A stretch of 64,000 bases of DNA from Streptomyces luteolifulvus (GTDB lineage: Bacteria > Actinomycetota > Actinomycetes > Streptomycetales > Streptomycetaceae). Position numbers and translations under genes: made by a program. The stretch is from assembly GCF_008806595.1 (NCBI RefSeq), contig NZ_VZRB01000016.1:1-64000 (forward strand), given 5' to 3'. The notes below the pieces were generated by a model. The model had not been told where the DNA came from. It saw only the letters and a program-made list of their open reading frames with translations, and made no database searches. Positions 52,953-61,818 of the stretch are shown here, piece after piece. Position 1 is the stretch's first letter. Every line of letters begins with the position of its first letter.

Positions 52953-54236
52953 TCACGCCTTGGGCGCCACCTTGCTCAGCCCGTTGATGATCCGGTCCAT
53001 CGCGTCGCCGCCCGTCGGGTCGGTGAGGTTGGCGAGGAGCTTGAGGGTGAACTTCATCAGGAGCGGGTGGGTCAGGCCGCGCTGGGTCGCGATCTTCATG
53101 ACTTTCGGGTTGCCGATGAGCTTCACGAAGGCGCGGCCCAGCGTGTAGTAGCCGCCGTAGGTCTCCTTGAGGATGCGCGGGTAGTGCTGCAGGGCCGTCT
53201 CCCGCTGCGCGGGCGTGGAGCGGGCGTGGGCCTGGACGATGACGTCGGCGGCGATCTGGCCGGACTCCATGGCGTAGGCGATGCCCTCGCCGTTGAAGGG
53301 GTTCACCAGCCCGCCGGCGTCGCCGACCAGCAGCAGCCCCCGTGTGTAGTGGGGTTGCCGGTTGAAGGCCATGGGGAGCGCGGCACCGCGGATCGGGCCA
53401 GTCATGTTGTCCGGGGTGTAGCCCCAGTCCTCCGGCATGGACGCACACCACGCCTTCAGGACCTCGCGCCAGTCCAGTTCCTTGAAGGAGTCGGAGGTGT
53501 TGAGCACACCCAGTCCGACGTTGGAGGTCCCGTCGCCCATGCCGAAGATCCAGCCGTAGCCCGGCAGCAGCCGGTCCTCGGCTCCGCGCCGGTCCCACAG
53601 TTCGAGCCAGGACTCCAGGTAGTCGTCCTCATGGCGCGGCGAGGTGAAGTACGTACGGACCGCCACGCCCATCGGACGGTCCTCGCGGCGGTGCAGGCCC
53701 ATCGCGAGGGACAGCCGGGTGGAGTTGCCGTCGGCCGCCACGACGAGGGGCGCGTGGAAGGTGACCTCCCGCTTCTCCTCGCCGAGTTTGGCGTGGACGC
53801 CGGTGATACGGCCGGTGCGGTCGTCGACGATCGGCGCGCCCACGTTGCAGCGCTCGTACAGCCGTGCCCCCGCCTTCTGGGCCTGGCGGGCGAGCTGCTC
53901 GTCGAAGTCGTCGCGCTTGCGGACGAGGCCGTAGTCGGGGAAGGAGGCGAGATCCGGCCAGTCCAGTTGGAGGCGGACGCCGCCGCCGATGATGCGCAGA
54001 CCCTTGTTGCGCAGCCAGCCGGCCTCCTCCGAGACGTCGATGCCCATCGCCACGAGCTGCTTGACCGCACGTGGGGTGAGCCCGTCGCCGCAGACCTTCT
54101 CGCGCGGGAACTCGGTCTTCTCCAGGAGGAGTACGTCGAGACCGGACTTGGCGAGGTGATACGCGGTCGTGGAGCCGGCAGGCCCCGCGCCGACGACGAT
54201 CACATCGGCAGTGTTCTCGGAGAGGGGCTCGGTCAC
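52953..54236 (-). CDS. menJ: geranylgeranyl-reductase family flavoprotein, probable menaquinone reductase (MenJ-like)
   Basis: 427 aa. FAD motif VIVVGAGPAGSTTAYHLAKS, then EKTEFPREKVCGDGLTPRAV (family Cys-Gly-Asp-Gly signature), LLVGDAGGLVNPFNGEGIAY (second FAD contact) and GRAFVKLIGNPKVMKIATQR. In mycobacteria the MenJ member hydrogenates one isoprene unit of menaquinone, and Streptomyces make partly reduced MK-9(H4/H6), so this role fits. Its position beside menG and mqnC and near nuo supports it. GTG start at 54236. Reduction of archaeal-type lipids is unlikely here. Confidence 0.8.
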   Translation of the reverse strand: MTEPLSENTADVIVVGAGPAGSTTAYHLAKSGLDVLLLEKTEFPREKVCGDGLTPRAVKQLVAMGIDVSEEAGWLRNKGLRIIGGGVRLQLDWPDLASFPDYGLVRKRDDFDEQLARQAQKAGARLYERCNVGAPIVDDRTGRITGVHAKLGEEKREVTFHAPLVVAADGNSTRLSLAMGLHRREDRPMGVAVRTYFTSPRHEDDYLESWLELWDRRGAEDRLLPGYGWIFGMGDGTSNVGLGVLNTSDSFKELDWREVLKAWCASMPEDWGYTPDNMTGPIRGAALPMAFNRQPHYTRGLLLVGDAGGLVNPFNGEGIAYAMESGQIAADVIVQAHARSTPAQRETALQHYPRILKETYGGYYTLGRAFVKLIGNPKVMKIATQRGLTHPLLMKFTLKLLANLTDPTGGDAMDRIINGLSKVAPKA

Positions 54237-54334
54237 GGCGGGATCTCCCCATGTTCAAAATCAGCGTGCCGACCGGCACCGGACATGGGCAGTCTATTCA
54301 GCGATACCGATCACCCGGCTGAAGGGCTGCCCCC

Positions 54335-54859
54335 ATGAACCGAGCTCTGCCCGTAGTACGGCTGCGCGTACCCACCGACGAGGACGCCGTCACCTGGCAC
54401 CGGATCTTCGACGACCCGGATGTCATGGAGTTTCACGGCGGTAAGCCGTCGGAATTGTCCGTCTACGAGGAGCTCACCGCCCGCCAGCGCCGGCACGACG
54501 CCGAGCTCGGCTTCTGTCTGTGGACCATGCTCGACGCGTCGGATCGGGTCATGGGTTTCACCGGTGCACAGCCGTGGCCGCAGGACTGGGGCCCGAAGGG
54601 CGAGATCGAGATCGGCTGGCGGCTGGGCCGGGAGTACTGGGGCAAGGGGTACGCCACCGCGGCCGCGCGGATGACGCTGGAGCGGGTGCGCGCCGCGGGC
54701 GTGCCGACCGTGGTGGCGATGGTGCTCGCCCGCAACACCCGGTCGATCGCGGTGACGCGGCGGCTGGGCATGCGTCTCGACGAGGTGTTCGTGACGCCGG
54801 CGCCGGAGCAGGAGGGGCACTGCTATCGGCTCGATCTCGCAGATGGTGACGCAGGGTAA
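54335..54859 (+). CDS. GNAT N-acetyltransferase (RimJ/RimL type)
   Basis: 174 aa, soluble. Acetyl-CoA loop in WRLGREYWGKGYATAAARMT (R-x-x-W-G-K-G-Y-A/T pattern), preceded by VMGFTGAQPWPQDWGPKGEI followed by EIGW, and then ARNTRSIAVTRRLGMRLDEV, the conserved N-x-x-S-x-x-x-x-x-x-x-G-M-R of RimJ/RimL proteins that acetylate N-termini or small amines. Target unknown. Divergent from the menJ-like gene. Confidence 0.88.
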   Translation: MNRALPVVRLRVPTDEDAVTWHRIFDDPDVMEFHGGKPSELSVYEELTARQRRHDAELGFCLWTMLDASDRVMGFTGAQPWPQDWGPKGEIEIGWRLGREYWGKGYATAAARMTLERVRAAGVPTVVAMVLARNTRSIAVTRRLGMRLDEVFVTPAPEQEGHCYRLDLADGDAG

Positions 54860-54942
54860 TCGACTGTTACAGAAAGACATCTGCCGCTTCCGGACGGTAC
54901 CCGGCGGGAGTTACCCTGCCGGTACCGCTGGGGGTGACGTCT

Positions 54943-55281
54943 GTGCATATATCGCCCAAGACACCCGAAGTGCGCGTACCGCGACTCGTCGGTCTCATGG
55001 CCGTGGACGCGCGCAGAACCGCCGACGCACGCGGGGTACTGCTCGCCGCGCCCGACCGGCCCGACTTCCATCTGACCGTCGTCGACTACGTCGTACGGCA
55101 GTACCCGCTGCCCGGCGTCGAGGTGCCGCGCGGGGCCGTCGTCACGGTGTGGTTCGACTTCGGCGAGGGTGAGGGCGGCGGGGGCGCAGGAGTGCGCGAG
55201 CCGCGCCTGCCGCGTCCGCCGAGCGGCGGGCTCCAGCGGGAGCTCGACGAGCCGGGCGATCCGTACGCGGTCGTGGTGTGA
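54943..55281 (+). CDS. single PASTA-domain protein
   Basis: 112 aa from GTG at 54943, chosen because GGGGGTGA lies 6 bp before it; a GTG at 54934 would add three residues but has no ribosome binding site. One PASTA domain fills residues about 10-70: VPRLVGLMAVDARRTADARG, VVRQYPLPGVEVPRGAVVTV followed by WFD. The rest is Gly/Glu/Pro-rich. There is no signal peptide or membrane helix, so the protein would be cytoplasmic, unusual because PASTA domains normally bind muropeptides outside. Function unknown. Confidence 0.78.
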   Translation: MHISPKTPEVRVPRLVGLMAVDARRTADARGVLLAAPDRPDFHLTVVDYVVRQYPLPGVEVPRGAVVTVWFDFGEGEGGGGAGVREPRLPRPPSGGLQRELDEPGDPYAVVV

Positions 55282-55356
55282 CGGGGCCGAGCGCGGTCGT
55301 GGTGTGACGGGCCGTACGCCGTCCTCGTACGACCTCGTACGACGGAGCGGCGGGGC

Positions 55357-56052
55357 TCAGCTCTCCTTGTACCCCCGGTGCAGGGCCACGATCCCGCCCG
55401 TCAGGTTCCGCCAGGCCACCTTCGACCAGCCGGCCTTCTGCAGACGCTCGGCGAGGGCGGGCTGGTCGGGCCAGGCGCGGATGGATTCGGCGAGGTAGAC
55501 GTATGCGTCGGGGTTCGAGGACACGGCGCGGGCGACCGGCGGGAGGGCGCGCATCAGGTACTCGGTGTAGACCGTACGGAAGGGCGCCCAGGTCGGGTGC
55601 GAGAACTCGCAGATCACCACCCGGCCGCCCGGCTTGGTCACCCGGTACATCTCGCGCAGCCCGGCGTCCGTGTCCTGCACGTTGCGCAGCCCGAAGGAGA
55701 TGGTGACGGCGTCGAAGGTGTCGTCCCGGAACGGCAGCTTCGTCGCGTCGCCCGCGGTGAACGGCAGCCAGGGGTGCCGCTGCTTGCCCACCCGCAGCAT
55801 GCCGAGGGAGAAGTCGCAGGGGACGACATACGCGCCGGTACGGGCGAACGGCAGCGAGGAGGTGGCCGTACCGGCGGCCAGGTCCAGGACCTTCTGGGCC
55901 GGCCGGGCGTCGACGGCCCTCGCGACCTCCTTGCGCCACACCCGGTCCTGGCCGAGCGACAGCACGTCGTTGGTCAGGTCGTACCGTTCCGCCACGTCGT
56001 CGAACATCGAGGCGACTTCGTGCGGCTGCTTGTTCAGGGAAGCGCGGGTCAC
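55357..56052 (-). CDS. menG: demethylmenaquinone methyltransferase
   Basis: 231 aa from GTG at 56052. SAM-dependent class I methyltransferase of the UbiE/MenG group: ASMFDDVAERYDLTNDVLSL (UbiE signature 1), KVLDLAAGTATSSLPFARTG (SAM motif I), FDAVTISFGLRNVQDTDAGL (signature 2) and YRVTKPGGRVVICEFSHP. It makes the last methylation that turns demethylmenaquinone into menaquinone. Standard length. It lies with mqnC and an amidohydrolase-like gene on the same strand. Confidence 0.96.
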   Translation of the reverse strand: MTRASLNKQPHEVASMFDDVAERYDLTNDVLSLGQDRVWRKEVARAVDARPAQKVLDLAAGTATSSLPFARTGAYVVPCDFSLGMLRVGKQRHPWLPFTAGDATKLPFRDDTFDAVTISFGLRNVQDTDAGLREMYRVTKPGGRVVICEFSHPTWAPFRTVYTEYLMRALPPVARAVSSNPDAYVYLAESIRAWPDQPALAERLQKAGWSKVAWRNLTGGIVALHRGYKES

Positions 56053-56131
56053 CCCGCCATTCTTGCAGCACGCCCGCACGGGACTCACGGGAGGAGTGCG
56101 GCACGGTGCGGCACGGCGGCTCGCTGGATGG

Positions 56132-56737
56132 TCAGCGGCGCCGGTACACCAGCCGCCCGTCCACCACGGTGGCCACGCACGTTCCCGCGCCGCGCTCCGC
56201 GAGTTCGGCCTCGTCCCGTACGTCGAACACGGCGAACCGGGCGGCGGAGTTCCGCTCCCTCGGGGCCGCGAACTCCACCGGCAGCCCGGAGTCGTACGGG
56301 TCGAGGGCGGGTGTCCCACCGGGGCGTCCGACCCGGCCCACGATCAGGAACCCGGAGCGGCGCACGGCGTCCCGCACCGCGCGGATGCGCAGTTCCTCAC
56401 AGGCTGCCCCGACCGTTCCGTGGGCCAGCATGCGCTGCACCGCGCGCCGGGCGCCGGCACCCCAGCGGGCGTCGTCCATGGCGAGCGCCGCCAGCGCGTC
56501 CCCGGTCAGCGGCTCGGTGCCCAGCTCGTCGGCCTCGCGCGGATCCGGGTGGTAGGCCTCCTCCAGCAGCTCACTGCCGTGCGGATTGATCAGTCCGGGC
56601 GTCAGGATGCCGGGCCATTTCCGCACCCTCGCCGCCGGATGGGCGGCGACGAGCTCCTCCAGCGGCCCGGCGCCGGCGATCCAGACGCCCTCGACAGCGA
56701 GCGCCCGGCCGTGGGAGTCCGCGTGAATCGTCAGCAC
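56132..56737 (-). CDS. imidazolonepropionase-like domain protein of the menaquinone block
   Basis: 201 aa from GTG at 56737, 7 bp after the mqnC stop. It looks like the small beta-sandwich plus start of the barrel of an amidohydrolase: HADSHGRALAVEGVWIAGAG, WPGILTPGLINPHGSELLEE (where an active enzyme has PGxxDxHxH), and ends TCVATVVDGRLVYRRR. The HxH metal pair is missing and the protein is half the normal length, so hydrolase activity is doubtful. The same type of gene sits between mqnC and menG in other streptomycetes (from memory), hinting at a role in menaquinone synthesis. Confidence 0.7.
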   Translation of the reverse strand: MLTIHADSHGRALAVEGVWIAGAGPLEELVAAHPAARVRKWPGILTPGLINPHGSELLEEAYHPDPREADELGTEPLTGDALAALAMDDARWGAGARRAVQRMLAHGTVGAACEELRIRAVRDAVRRSGFLIVGRVGRPGGTPALDPYDSGLPVEFAAPRERNSAARFAVFDVRDEAELAERGAGTCVATVVDGRLVYRRR

Positions 56738-56744
56738 GAGTACG

Positions 56745-57944
56745 TCAGTTGGAGGCGAGCAGCTTCAGCTCGGGGTGCGCGGTCCCGCCCTCGATCGCGG
56801 TGGACGAGATGTGGGACATGACCCGCTCGTCGACGGGGTCGTTCGCCGGGTCGTCGTGCACGACGAGGTGCTCGTACGTCGTCGAGCGCTGGGCCGGCAC
56901 CCGCCCCGCCTTGCGGATCAGATCGATGATCTCCAGCCGGTTGGAGCGGTGCTTGGCGCCGGCGGAGGAGACGACGTTCTCCTCCAGCATGATCGAGCCG
57001 AGGTCGTCGGCGCCGTAGTGCAGGGAGAGCTGGCCGACCTCCTTGCCCGTCGTCAGCCAGGAGCCCTGGATATGGGCGATGTTGTCCATGAACAGCCGCG
57101 CGATCGCGATCATCCGCAGATACTCGAACAGCGTGGTTTGCGTGCGGCCCTTCAGGTGGTTGTTCTCGGGCTGGTAGGTGTACGGGATGAAGGCCCGGAA
57201 GCCGCCGGTGCGGTCCTGCACGTCCCGGATCATCCGCAGATGCTCGATGCGCTCGGCGTTGGTCTCGCCCGTGCCCATGAGCATCGTCGACGTGGACTCG
57301 ACGCCCAGCCTGTGCGCCGCCTCCATGATCTCCAGCCAGCGCTCGCCGCTCTCCTTCAGCGGGGCGATTGCCTTGCGGGGCCGCTCGGGAAGGAGCTCGG
57401 CGCCGGCACCGGCGAAGGAGTCGAGGCCGGCGGCGTGGATCCGGGTGATGGCCTCCTCGACCGACACCTTGGAGATCCGGGCCATGTGCTCGACCTCGCT
57501 CGCCCCCAGGCTGTGGATGACGAGCTGCGGGAACTCCTTCTTGATGGCGGAGAAGTGCTTCTCGTAGTACTCGACGCCGTAGTCCGGGTGGTGACCGCCC
57601 TGGAACATGATCTGCGTACCGCCGAGTTCGACGGTCTCCGCGCACCGGCGCAGGATGTCGTCCAGGTCGCGGGTCCAGCCCTTGGCGGTGTCCTTGGGGG
57701 CCGCGTAGAAGGCGCAGAACTTGCACGCCGTGACGCACACGTTCGTGTAGTTGATGTTGCGCTCGATGATGTACGTCGCGATGTGCTCGGTCCCCGCGTA
57801 CCTGCGGCGGCGTACGGCGTCGGCGGCGGCGCCGAGCGCGTGCAGCGGGGCGTCGCGGTAGAGGTCGAGCGCCTCCTCGGGGGTGATCCGTCCGCCGGCC
57901 GCGGCACGGTCGAGCACTGACTGGAGGTCGGCCTTCTCGGTCAC
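56745..57944 (-). CDS. mqnC: cyclic dehypoxanthinyl futalosine synthase
   Basis: 399 aa, radical SAM enzyme of the futalosine route to menaquinone. Cluster ligands are in NVCVTACKFCAFYAAPKDTA (CxxxCxxC). Other family stretches: QIMFQGGHHPDYGVEYYEKH, SLGASEVEHMARISKVSVEE, ESTSTMLMGTGETNAERIEH and RIAHIQGSW-like NIAHIQGSWLTTGKEV. It cyclises dehypoxanthinyl futalosine. Length typical. GTG start at 57944; first gene of the mqnC / imidazolonepropionase-like / menG group. Confidence 0.96.
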   Translation of the reverse strand: MTEKADLQSVLDRAAAGGRITPEEALDLYRDAPLHALGAAADAVRRRRYAGTEHIATYIIERNINYTNVCVTACKFCAFYAAPKDTAKGWTRDLDDILRRCAETVELGGTQIMFQGGHHPDYGVEYYEKHFSAIKKEFPQLVIHSLGASEVEHMARISKVSVEEAITRIHAAGLDSFAGAGAELLPERPRKAIAPLKESGERWLEIMEAAHRLGVESTSTMLMGTGETNAERIEHLRMIRDVQDRTGGFRAFIPYTYQPENNHLKGRTQTTLFEYLRMIAIARLFMDNIAHIQGSWLTTGKEVGQLSLHYGADDLGSIMLEENVVSSAGAKHRSNRLEIIDLIRKAGRVPAQRSTTYEHLVVHDDPANDPVDERVMSHISSTAIEGGTAHPELKLLASN

Positions 57945-58063
57945 CGGGGCGTCCCTTTCGTAAGGGTTGTGGACAGACCGAACCAGCCTACGCCAGGCGT
58001 TTTACGGGACGGACGTCAGGCCGCGCACGCGCCGCGACGTCAGGCCATGCACGCGCCGGGGCA

Positions 58064-58843
58064 TCACGCCGTGTAGGCGCCGATGAGAAGCCCGGCGTAC
58101 GCGCCCGCGATCAGGAAGGGCCCGAACGGGATGGCCGTCTTGCGCCCGGCCCGCCGCGCGACGACCAGGGCGCCGCCGTACAGCGCCCCCAGCAGGAACG
58201 CGGCGAAGGTGCCGAGCATCACCGTCGGCCAGCCGTACCAGCCGAGGACGGCGCCCAGGCCGAGCGCCAGCTTCACATCGCCGAAGCCCATGCCACCGGG
58301 GTTGATCAGGAACAGCACGAGGAAGCCGCCGCCGAGGGCGAGGGCGGCGAGAAGCGCGGTCAGCCAGTCCCCGGCATGCTCAGGAAGCAGCGTGACCAGG
58401 CCCAGCAGCACCAGCGCGGCGGCCGCGAGCGGCAGGGTCAGCATGTCCGGCAGCCGCTGCACCCGGAAGTCGACGACGGCCAGCAGCACTCCGGCCGGCG
58501 CGAGCAGCAGCCAGACGGCGACTTCCGGCCGGGGCCCGGTGGCGGCGGCGAGAGCGGCGCAGAGCAGGGCGGTGACCAGGGCGAGGAGGGGCGTGCTGGG
58601 ACCGTACGCGCCTCTCGTCCCCTGCTCGGGTACTACGACGGCTCCGCTGTCCTCGGCCGGGAGCGCACCGCCGCACTCCCCGCACCGCGCTCGGCCGACC
58701 CAGCCGACGACCGGATGCCCGCCCGGGCAGGTGTCCCGCCAGCCCTCCCCCGACGGGACGGAGAACCGGTAGGCCGCCCGGGGCAGCAGCGTCCCCGCCG
58801 CCGCGCCCCACAGCGCGGCGGCGGTCACGAGGAGGCCGGTCAT
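58064..58843 (-). CDS. A24 prepilin peptidase-like membrane protease
   Basis: 259 aa, about seven membrane helices. It has the N-terminal Cys pairs of prepilin peptidases (CPGG and CGECGG near residue 55), and the aspartyl protease motif GGMGFGDVKLALGLGAVLGW (GFGD) plus the earlier Asp in LLAVVDFRVQRLPDMLTLPL. It would cut signal sequences of type IV-pilin-like or Tad/Flp proteins. ATG at 58843 overlaps the stop of the LysM/BTAD gene. No pilin or Tad secretion genes are in view, though such genes are often found nearby in Streptomyces. Confidence 0.85.
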   Translation of the reverse strand: MTGLLVTAAALWGAAAGTLLPRAAYRFSVPSGEGWRDTCPGGHPVVGWVGRARCGECGGALPAEDSGAVVVPEQGTRGAYGPSTPLLALVTALLCAALAAATGPRPEVAVWLLLAPAGVLLAVVDFRVQRLPDMLTLPLAAAALVLLGLVTLLPEHAGDWLTALLAALALGGGFLVLFLINPGGMGFGDVKLALGLGAVLGWYGWPTVMLGTFAAFLLGALYGGALVVARRAGRKTAIPFGPFLIAGAYAGLLIGAYTA

Positions 58844-61818
58844 CCGGCCGCGGTGACGCCGCCCCGCCACGTCGGCAGCAGCTCGTCGAGCAGCGCCTCG
58901 GTGCGCGGCGGCAGGCCGCGGGCCCCGCCGCGGCCGACGAGGTCGGCGGCGAGGGCCTGGAGCCGGTCGGTGTCGTCGGTGGAGTGGGTGGCGCGCAGCA
59001 GCTCGTTCCACAGCCGCTCGTCGTCCGGGGCGGTGCGCACCGCCGCGTTCAGGGCCTCGATCGCCTTCTCCGCGCGGTCCTTCTCCAGGTGGAACGCGGA
59101 CAGCGCGAGCCCGATGTCCGCGACGAGCAGCGGGAGTTGGGCGTCGACGATCTCATGGGTGAGCCAGCGGTAGCGGCCCTCGGGGCGGTCGGCGAGCAGC
59201 GGCCCGCGCACCAGCACCAGCGCGTCGGTGAGCAGCCGCCCGCGGACGGCCCGGTTGTCGACGCCCCTGCCCTGGGTGGCCTCGTGGTACAGCGAGCGCA
59301 GCACATCCAGGTCGGAGACGACGGACTTGGCGAGGGTGAGCCGGCCGGACGCGTCGGCGGTGAGCCGGGGCGAGCCGTCCGGGTCGGTGCCGAGCCAGGC
59401 ACGCAACCGTTCGAGGAGTGCCTCGCGCACATCGTCCGTCACGCCGCGCGGCCACAGCGCGGAGGACAGCACCCGCGGGTGCACGCCCTCGCGGTGCAGG
59501 AGCAGCAGCGCCAGCGCCTCGTGCAGCAGCGCGCTGCGCTCGCCGTCCGGCGTCTCCAGGCCGATGATCTCGTACGGGCCGACGAGACGCGCGTACACCG
59601 CGGGCCGCCCCTGCTCGCTGATGTCGACCAGGAACGGCGGGGTGTTGGTCGGCCCGTCGGGCCCCTGGTCGGGGTCGGCCTGGACGAACAGCTCGACGAC
59701 GGCCTGCTGCTGGGCCGCCGGCAGCAGCTGGGCGTCGAGTTCGAGCCCGAGGAGCGGGGCGAGCAGCTTGCCCTGGCCGGTTATCTCCATCTCCCAGGCC
59801 GCGCCGGGCAGATCGCCGGTCTCGGTGCCGACGAGGTAGCCGATGCCGAGGCGGGAGGCGTCGGCGGCGAGTTCGGCGAGCTTGACGGCGTCCTCGGCGG
59901 ACGGCTGGGCGGCGAGCAGGACGAGGTGCGGGGCCCAGCGGGTGTGCTGGGCGGGCCCCGTACGGCCGGTGAGAACGGAGTCGTGGCCGGCGGCCCCGAG
60001 CGCGCCGCGCCGCTGCCGCGTCTCGGCCTCCATCGTCTCGAGGAGCGCCTCTGTGTCGTCGAGGTGGCGCAGCCGGTTGGGCGCGAGCGGAGTCAGATCC
60101 TCCCCGAACCCGACGAGCGTGATGGTCATACGGTCCGACCAGCCGTTGGTGGCGAGTTCGGCGGCGACGGAGGCGAACACGGCGGCCCGGTCGGCCTCGC
60201 GGCCGCTCAGGGAGACGATGCCGGGCACGGCCTCCAGGTTGAGCAGCAGGCGCGAGTCGTCCATGGTGCCGAGGCTGACGAGGCCGGGGTACGGGGCGGC
60301 GGTGTCGGTGTCGCCGTACTGCTCGGCGTCGCTGCGGGCCAGCAACCAGAACGTCTGGTCCTGCCCGAGCTGCCACGGAGCCGGCGGCTTGCCGGACGGC
60401 TGGGCGAGCTGGAGGTGCAGATCGCCGTTGCTCATCCAGGCCGCGTAGACGGTCGGCAGCGGGCGCGACTCGGCGGCGAGGGACGCGGCGAGCCCGCGCA
60501 GCGACCGGTCGAGCAGTCGTACGCCCTCGGGGTCGGCGCCGACCAGCAGCGCGTCCTGCACATCCAGGGCGTCCCCGGTCGGCGTGGGCGGCTCCATGCC
60601 GCGCCGCCCGCCGACGGCCCCGAGCGCGGACTGCCAGAGCGCGTGCCGCCGCCGGCGACCGAGGGCACCGAGGAGACCTGCGGCGAGGAGGGGGGCGCCG
60701 ATGAGGGCTTGGGGCAGCCCGAAGGCACTGCTCTCCTGCGCGCTGCCGGCGTGCTGCTGATTCTGTTGCTGACTGTTCTGCTGCCGGTTCTGCTGCTGGT
60801 GCTGATCGGGGGCGGGCCGCTGCTGGGGCAGGGAGACATGCGAGGCGCCGGCGCCTGCGCCTGCGCCGCCCTGCTGACCACCACCGCCCTGGGCGTGATC
60901 CCCGGTCTTGGCATAGTCGTGGATCTGCTGCTGCACCTGCTGCGAGACGTTGGGCGCCTCGTCGGGCATCTCCACGAGCTCGCCGCCCCGCGCGTCGCCG
61001 GGCATCTCCATGATCCAGCCGGGCCGGATGAGGCTGGCCTCGGACAGCCGGGAACCGTCCGGCTGCACACGGTCCTTGTTGAGCTGGAAGATCTCCTTGT
61101 ACCGGCGCCCGTCACCGAGGTGCCGGTCGGCGATCTCCCAGAGGGAGTCGTGGTGACGCCCCTCGGGCGGCTGGATCCGGTAGTACTTGGTGTCGCCCTT
61201 GGCGGTGCCGGCCCCCGCGTCGGCGTGGGCGGCGGCCTGGGAGGCCTGCTCGGCAAGCGCGGCGGCGGTGCTGGCGGCCTGCTCCTGCTGCTGGGCGAAC
61301 AGACCGGGAGTCTGCTGGGCCGCGGCAACGGTGGGCTTCTGATTCCCCTCCAGGCTCTGCCCGAGCTGCGACAGCCCCGGAGTCAGGCTCGCGGCGGTGG
61401 CGCCGACCAGCAGCAGCGCGGCGACGAGCTGCCGGGCGAGCAGCTGACTGGGCCCGGCCCCCGGAACCCGCCCCGGCACGCCCACACCCGACAGCGCGGC
61501 CTTCACCTCGACGAGCACACACGCGGTGAACTGGGCCCACGCACACCAGACGACGACGGTGAGGATATGCAGGAAGGTACCGACGGTGACGTCCTGCTTG
61601 AGCCAGTCCATCGGCGTGAACTCGCTCGGCAACGGCCACCCGACGAGCACGGCGAGCGCCCCCGGCACACCGATGACCAGAACGAGCAGGGCAACGAAGG
61701 CGAAAAACGCCTTCACGAAGTCCCCGAAGCTGCGCCGCCGGACACTGACCGGCTGCGGTGTCCGGTTCCTCGGGCTCGCCGAGCTTCCCGTCGAGCTTGA
61801 AGTGCTGCGTCGCGCCAT
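58840..61818 (-). CDS. large membrane protein with LysM and BTAD-type domains
   Basis: 992 aa. Three membrane helices in the first 150 residues (AFFAFVALLVLVIGVPGALA; FLHILTVVVWCAWAQFTACV; LVAALLLVGATAASLTPGLS), then a LysM-type unit at about 208-275 (DSLWEIADRHLGDGRRYKEI; LIRPGWIMEMP), a Gln-rich linker (about 300-375), one more helix (QALIGAPLLAAGLLGALG), a domain of unknown fold with weak P-loop-like order (about 420-760), and a C-terminal BTAD helical domain (LRSLYHEATQGRGVDNRAVR; ALSAFHLEKDRAEKAIEALN). BTAD domains occur in SARP regulators, but here they are on a membrane protein. Forms an operon with the prepilin peptidase (ATGA). Confidence 0.82.
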   Translation of the reverse strand: MARRSTSSSTGSSASPRNRTPQPVSVRRRSFGDFVKAFFAFVALLVLVIGVPGALAVLVGWPLPSEFTPMDWLKQDVTVGTFLHILTVVVWCAWAQFTACVLVEVKAALSGVGVPGRVPGAGPSQLLARQLVAALLLVGATAASLTPGLSQLGQSLEGNQKPTVAAAQQTPGLFAQQQEQAASTAAALAEQASQAAAHADAGAGTAKGDTKYYRIQPPEGRHHDSLWEIADRHLGDGRRYKEIFQLNKDRVQPDGSRLSEASLIRPGWIMEMPGDARGGELVEMPDEAPNVSQQVQQQIHDYAKTGDHAQGGGGQQGGAGAGAGASHVSLPQQRPAPDQHQQQNRQQNSQQQNQQHAGSAQESSAFGLPQALIGAPLLAAGLLGALGRRRRHALWQSALGAVGGRRGMEPPTPTGDALDVQDALLVGADPEGVRLLDRSLRGLAASLAAESRPLPTVYAAWMSNGDLHLQLAQPSGKPPAPWQLGQDQTFWLLARSDAEQYGDTDTAAPYPGLVSLGTMDDSRLLLNLEAVPGIVSLSGREADRAAVFASVAAELATNGWSDRMTITLVGFGEDLTPLAPNRLRHLDDTEALLETMEAETRQRRGALGAAGHDSVLTGRTGPAQHTRWAPHLVLLAAQPSAEDAVKLAELAADASRLGIGYLVGTETGDLPGAAWEMEITGQGKLLAPLLGLELDAQLLPAAQQQAVVELFVQADPDQGPDGPTNTPPFLVDISEQGRPAVYARLVGPYEIIGLETPDGERSALLHEALALLLLHREGVHPRVLSSALWPRGVTDDVREALLERLRAWLGTDPDGSPRLTADASGRLTLAKSVVSDLDVLRSLYHEATQGRGVDNRAVRGRLLTDALVLVRGPLLADRPEGRYRWLTHEIVDAQLPLLVADIGLALSAFHLEKDRAEKAIEALNAAVRTAPDDERLWNELLRATHSTDDTDRLQALAADLVGRGGARGLPPRTEALLDELLPTWRGGVTAAG

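Noticed and set aside
58984..61800. 938-aa open frame on + opposite the LysM/BTAD gene
   Set aside because: Antisense shadow caused by GC-rich codon bias; the minus-strand protein has clear helices and domains.
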